A DNA stretch of 5,040 nucleotides, from assembly GCA_026421105.1 (NCBI GenBank), contig JAPKDI010000119.1, positions 1-5,040 on the forward strand, written 5' to 3'. Position numbers and translations under genes: made by a program. Origin of the DNA: Alphaproteobacteria bacterium. GTDB lineage: Bacteria; Pseudomonadota; Alphaproteobacteria; SHVP01. The notes under the pieces are model-generated. The model saw nothing but the letters and a program-made list of their open reading frames with translations. It ran no database searches and had not been told where the DNA came from. Below are positions 3,913 through 5,040 of this stretch, piece by piece. Each line of letters begins with the position of its first letter. The first letter of the stretch is position 1.

Positions 3913-5040
3913 GTGATCCTCGCTGCCGAACAAAACACCCAGATTCCGACTGCGGAAGAATTAGTTCAGCGTGCCGAGGCCTTGGTTCCGATGCTGCGCG
4001 AACGTGCCGACGAGACCGAGACGTTGCGCCGCGTACCTGAGGCGACAATGGCCGTGCTCCACGAACAAGGCTTGCTCAAGTACTACCAACCCAAGTGCTA
4101 TGGTGGCTACGAGCTTGACTGGGGCACCCACTTCAAAATCGGTCGGGCGGTTGCAAAAGGCTGCCCCTCCACCGCGTGGATCGTCGCCGTGGTCGGTGGA
4201 CATACCTGCTATGTCGGCCGCTTCCCGAAAGAGGCGCAAGACGAGGTCTGGGCCGACGGCCAGGACGTGTTGATCTCCACTGGCTCGGTCCAAAAAACGG
4301 GTACCGTCAAAAAAGTGCCGGGCGGTTTTCAGTTGTCCGGCGCGTGGGGCTTTGCCTCAGGCGTTGATCATGCGCATTGGGGCATGGTCGCGGGCCGTAT
4401 GGATGGCGACAAGGAAGTCTCCCAGTACCTCTTCCCGCGCAAAGACTTCACCATCGACGATGTCTGGCATGTCGCCGGCATGAAAGGCACCGGCACCAAA
4501 GACATCGTGCTGAACGACGCCTTCGTCCCCAAACATCGAGCCCTCAAGATGTCGCGCTTTACCGGTGCTATGCCACCAGGCGGTGACGCCAACCCGCATT
4601 ACATCTATCGCACCGAGTTTCGCCCGTTCTCAGGCTCCAGCCTATTAGGGCCCATCCTCGGCACCGCCGAAGGCGCCTTTGCTGATTACACTGCGATGAC
4701 CCGCGAACGCACCGGTGCCATCTTCGGCGACAAGGTTGCCGATAATACAGCCGTACAATTGCGGGTCTCTGAATCAAGCGCCGAACTCGCGGCCGCGGCG
4801 GCGCTGGCAGAACGCATTTACGCCACCCTCAACGTTCGCGGCAAAATGCTCGAACCCTTCACCGAAGAAGAACGCGCATCATTGATGCGCGATCGCGCTT
4901 ACATCATGAAACTGTGCCGCCAAAGCTGCGAGCGCCTCGTCACGATGATGGGCGCCCAAGGCCTCTTCAATACCAACCCCGTGCAGCGCGCCTTCCGCGA
5001 TCTCCATGCCATGGCTACCCAATTCGGCGTCAACTGGGAC
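3913..5040 (+). CDS. flavin-dependent monooxygenase, HsaA/DszC type (acyl-CoA dehydrogenase fold), 3' end cut by window
   Basis: 376 residues are visible, starting MILAAEQNTQIPTAEELVQR. Group D flavin monooxygenases (HsaA of steroid degradation, DszC, the C2 component of 4-hydroxyphenylacetate hydroxylase) are cytosolic tetramers that take reduced flavin from a separate reductase and hydroxylate aromatic or heterocyclic substrates. Residues about 10-110 form the N-terminal helical domain (YYQPKCYGGYEL, CPSTAWIVAVVGGH). About 115-210 is the beta domain, with LSGAWGFASGVDHAHW (141-156), FPRKDF and VWHVAGMKGTGTKD (184-197), where Thr195 replaces the common Ser of GTGS, and then FVPKHRAL. The rest is the C-terminal helical domain, ending RAFRDLHAMATQFGVNWD. 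That ending is typical of HsaA-like proteins and lies about 20 residues before their usual C-terminus (about 394 residues), so truncation is by the window edge only. The pattern fits these hydroxylases better than true acyl-CoA dehydrogenases. No reductase partner is visible. The upstream OYE-type gene is in the same direction but 672 bases away, so it is probably a separate transcript. The substrate is unknown. Confidence 0.88.
   Translation, partial: MILAAEQNTQIPTAEELVQRAEALVPMLRERADETETLRRVPEATMAVLHEQGLLKYYQPKCYGGYELDWGTHFKIGRAVAKGCPSTAWIVAVVGGHTCYVGRFPKEAQDEVWADGQDVLISTGSVQKTGTVKKVPGGFQLSGAWGFASGVDHAHWGMVAGRMDGDKEVSQYLFPRKDFTIDDVWHVAGMKGTGTKDIVLNDAFVPKHRALKMSRFTGAMPPGGDANPHYIYRTEFRPFSGSSLLGPILGTAEGAFADYTAMTRERTGAIFGDKVADNTAVQLRVSESSAELAAAAALAERIYATLNVRGKMLEPFTEEERASLMRDRAYIMKLCRQSCERLVTMMGAQGLFNTNPVQRAFRDLHAMATQFGVNWD

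Noticed and set aside
3961..4293. Antisense open frames opposite the monooxygenase
   Set aside because: They overlap strongly conserved monooxygenase motifs, have no ribosome sites and no family features.
1..5040. tRNA or rRNA genes, CRISPR arrays, insertion sequences
   Set aside because: No regularly spaced repeats, terminal inverted repeats with a transposase frame, or tRNA/rRNA-like sequences were seen on either strand.

Overview
The window looks like part of a chromosome from a moderately high-GC bacterium, possibly an uncultured proteobacterium or a relative. The evidence is C/G-ending codons, Shine-Dalgarno sites on some genes, and a remnant of the encapsulated-ferritin family. The lineage cannot be fixed from the sequence alone. 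Two intact flavoenzyme genes on the + strand sit among broken, decaying genes.

Left part (1-1110). On the minus strand, running off the left edge, is a LysE/RhtB-type amino-acid exporter broken by frameshifts and in-frame stops. Facing it is a 53-residue + strand small gene (638-799) with a clear AAGGA ribosome site; it may have lost its C-terminal helix-turn-helix. Convergent with that is an encapsulated-ferritin (EncFtn) gene on the minus strand (1101-815). It has a one-base frameshift near its start, a lost ferroxidase glutamate and no encapsulin-targeting tail.

Middle (1228-3240). A complete 670-residue Old Yellow Enzyme-type oxidoreductase of the 2,4-dienoyl-CoA reductase/trimethylamine dehydrogenase architecture: FMN TIM barrel, 4Fe-4S cysteines and a C-terminal dinucleotide-binding module. 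Its active-site residues differ from the canonical ones.

Spacer (3241-3912). 672 bases with no convincing intact gene. It holds the apparent 3' end of an unknown minus-strand gene, short coding-like + strand stretches in two frames interrupted by a stop, two hairpins, an AT-rich possible promoter, and a 16-base inverted repeat 50 bases before the next gene.

Right part (3913-5040, runs off the edge). A flavin-dependent monooxygenase of the HsaA/DszC/HpaH-C2 type (acyl-CoA dehydrogenase fold), lacking about its last 20 residues because the window ends.

An ene-reductase-like enzyme next to a two-component-type hydroxylase suggests a catabolic locus for a cyclic or aromatic compound, but the substrate is not visible. 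No clearly new system was identified. The most notable items are the decayed EncFtn gene, the unusual active site of the OYE-type enzyme, and the contrast between preserved flavoenzymes and decayed neighbours.
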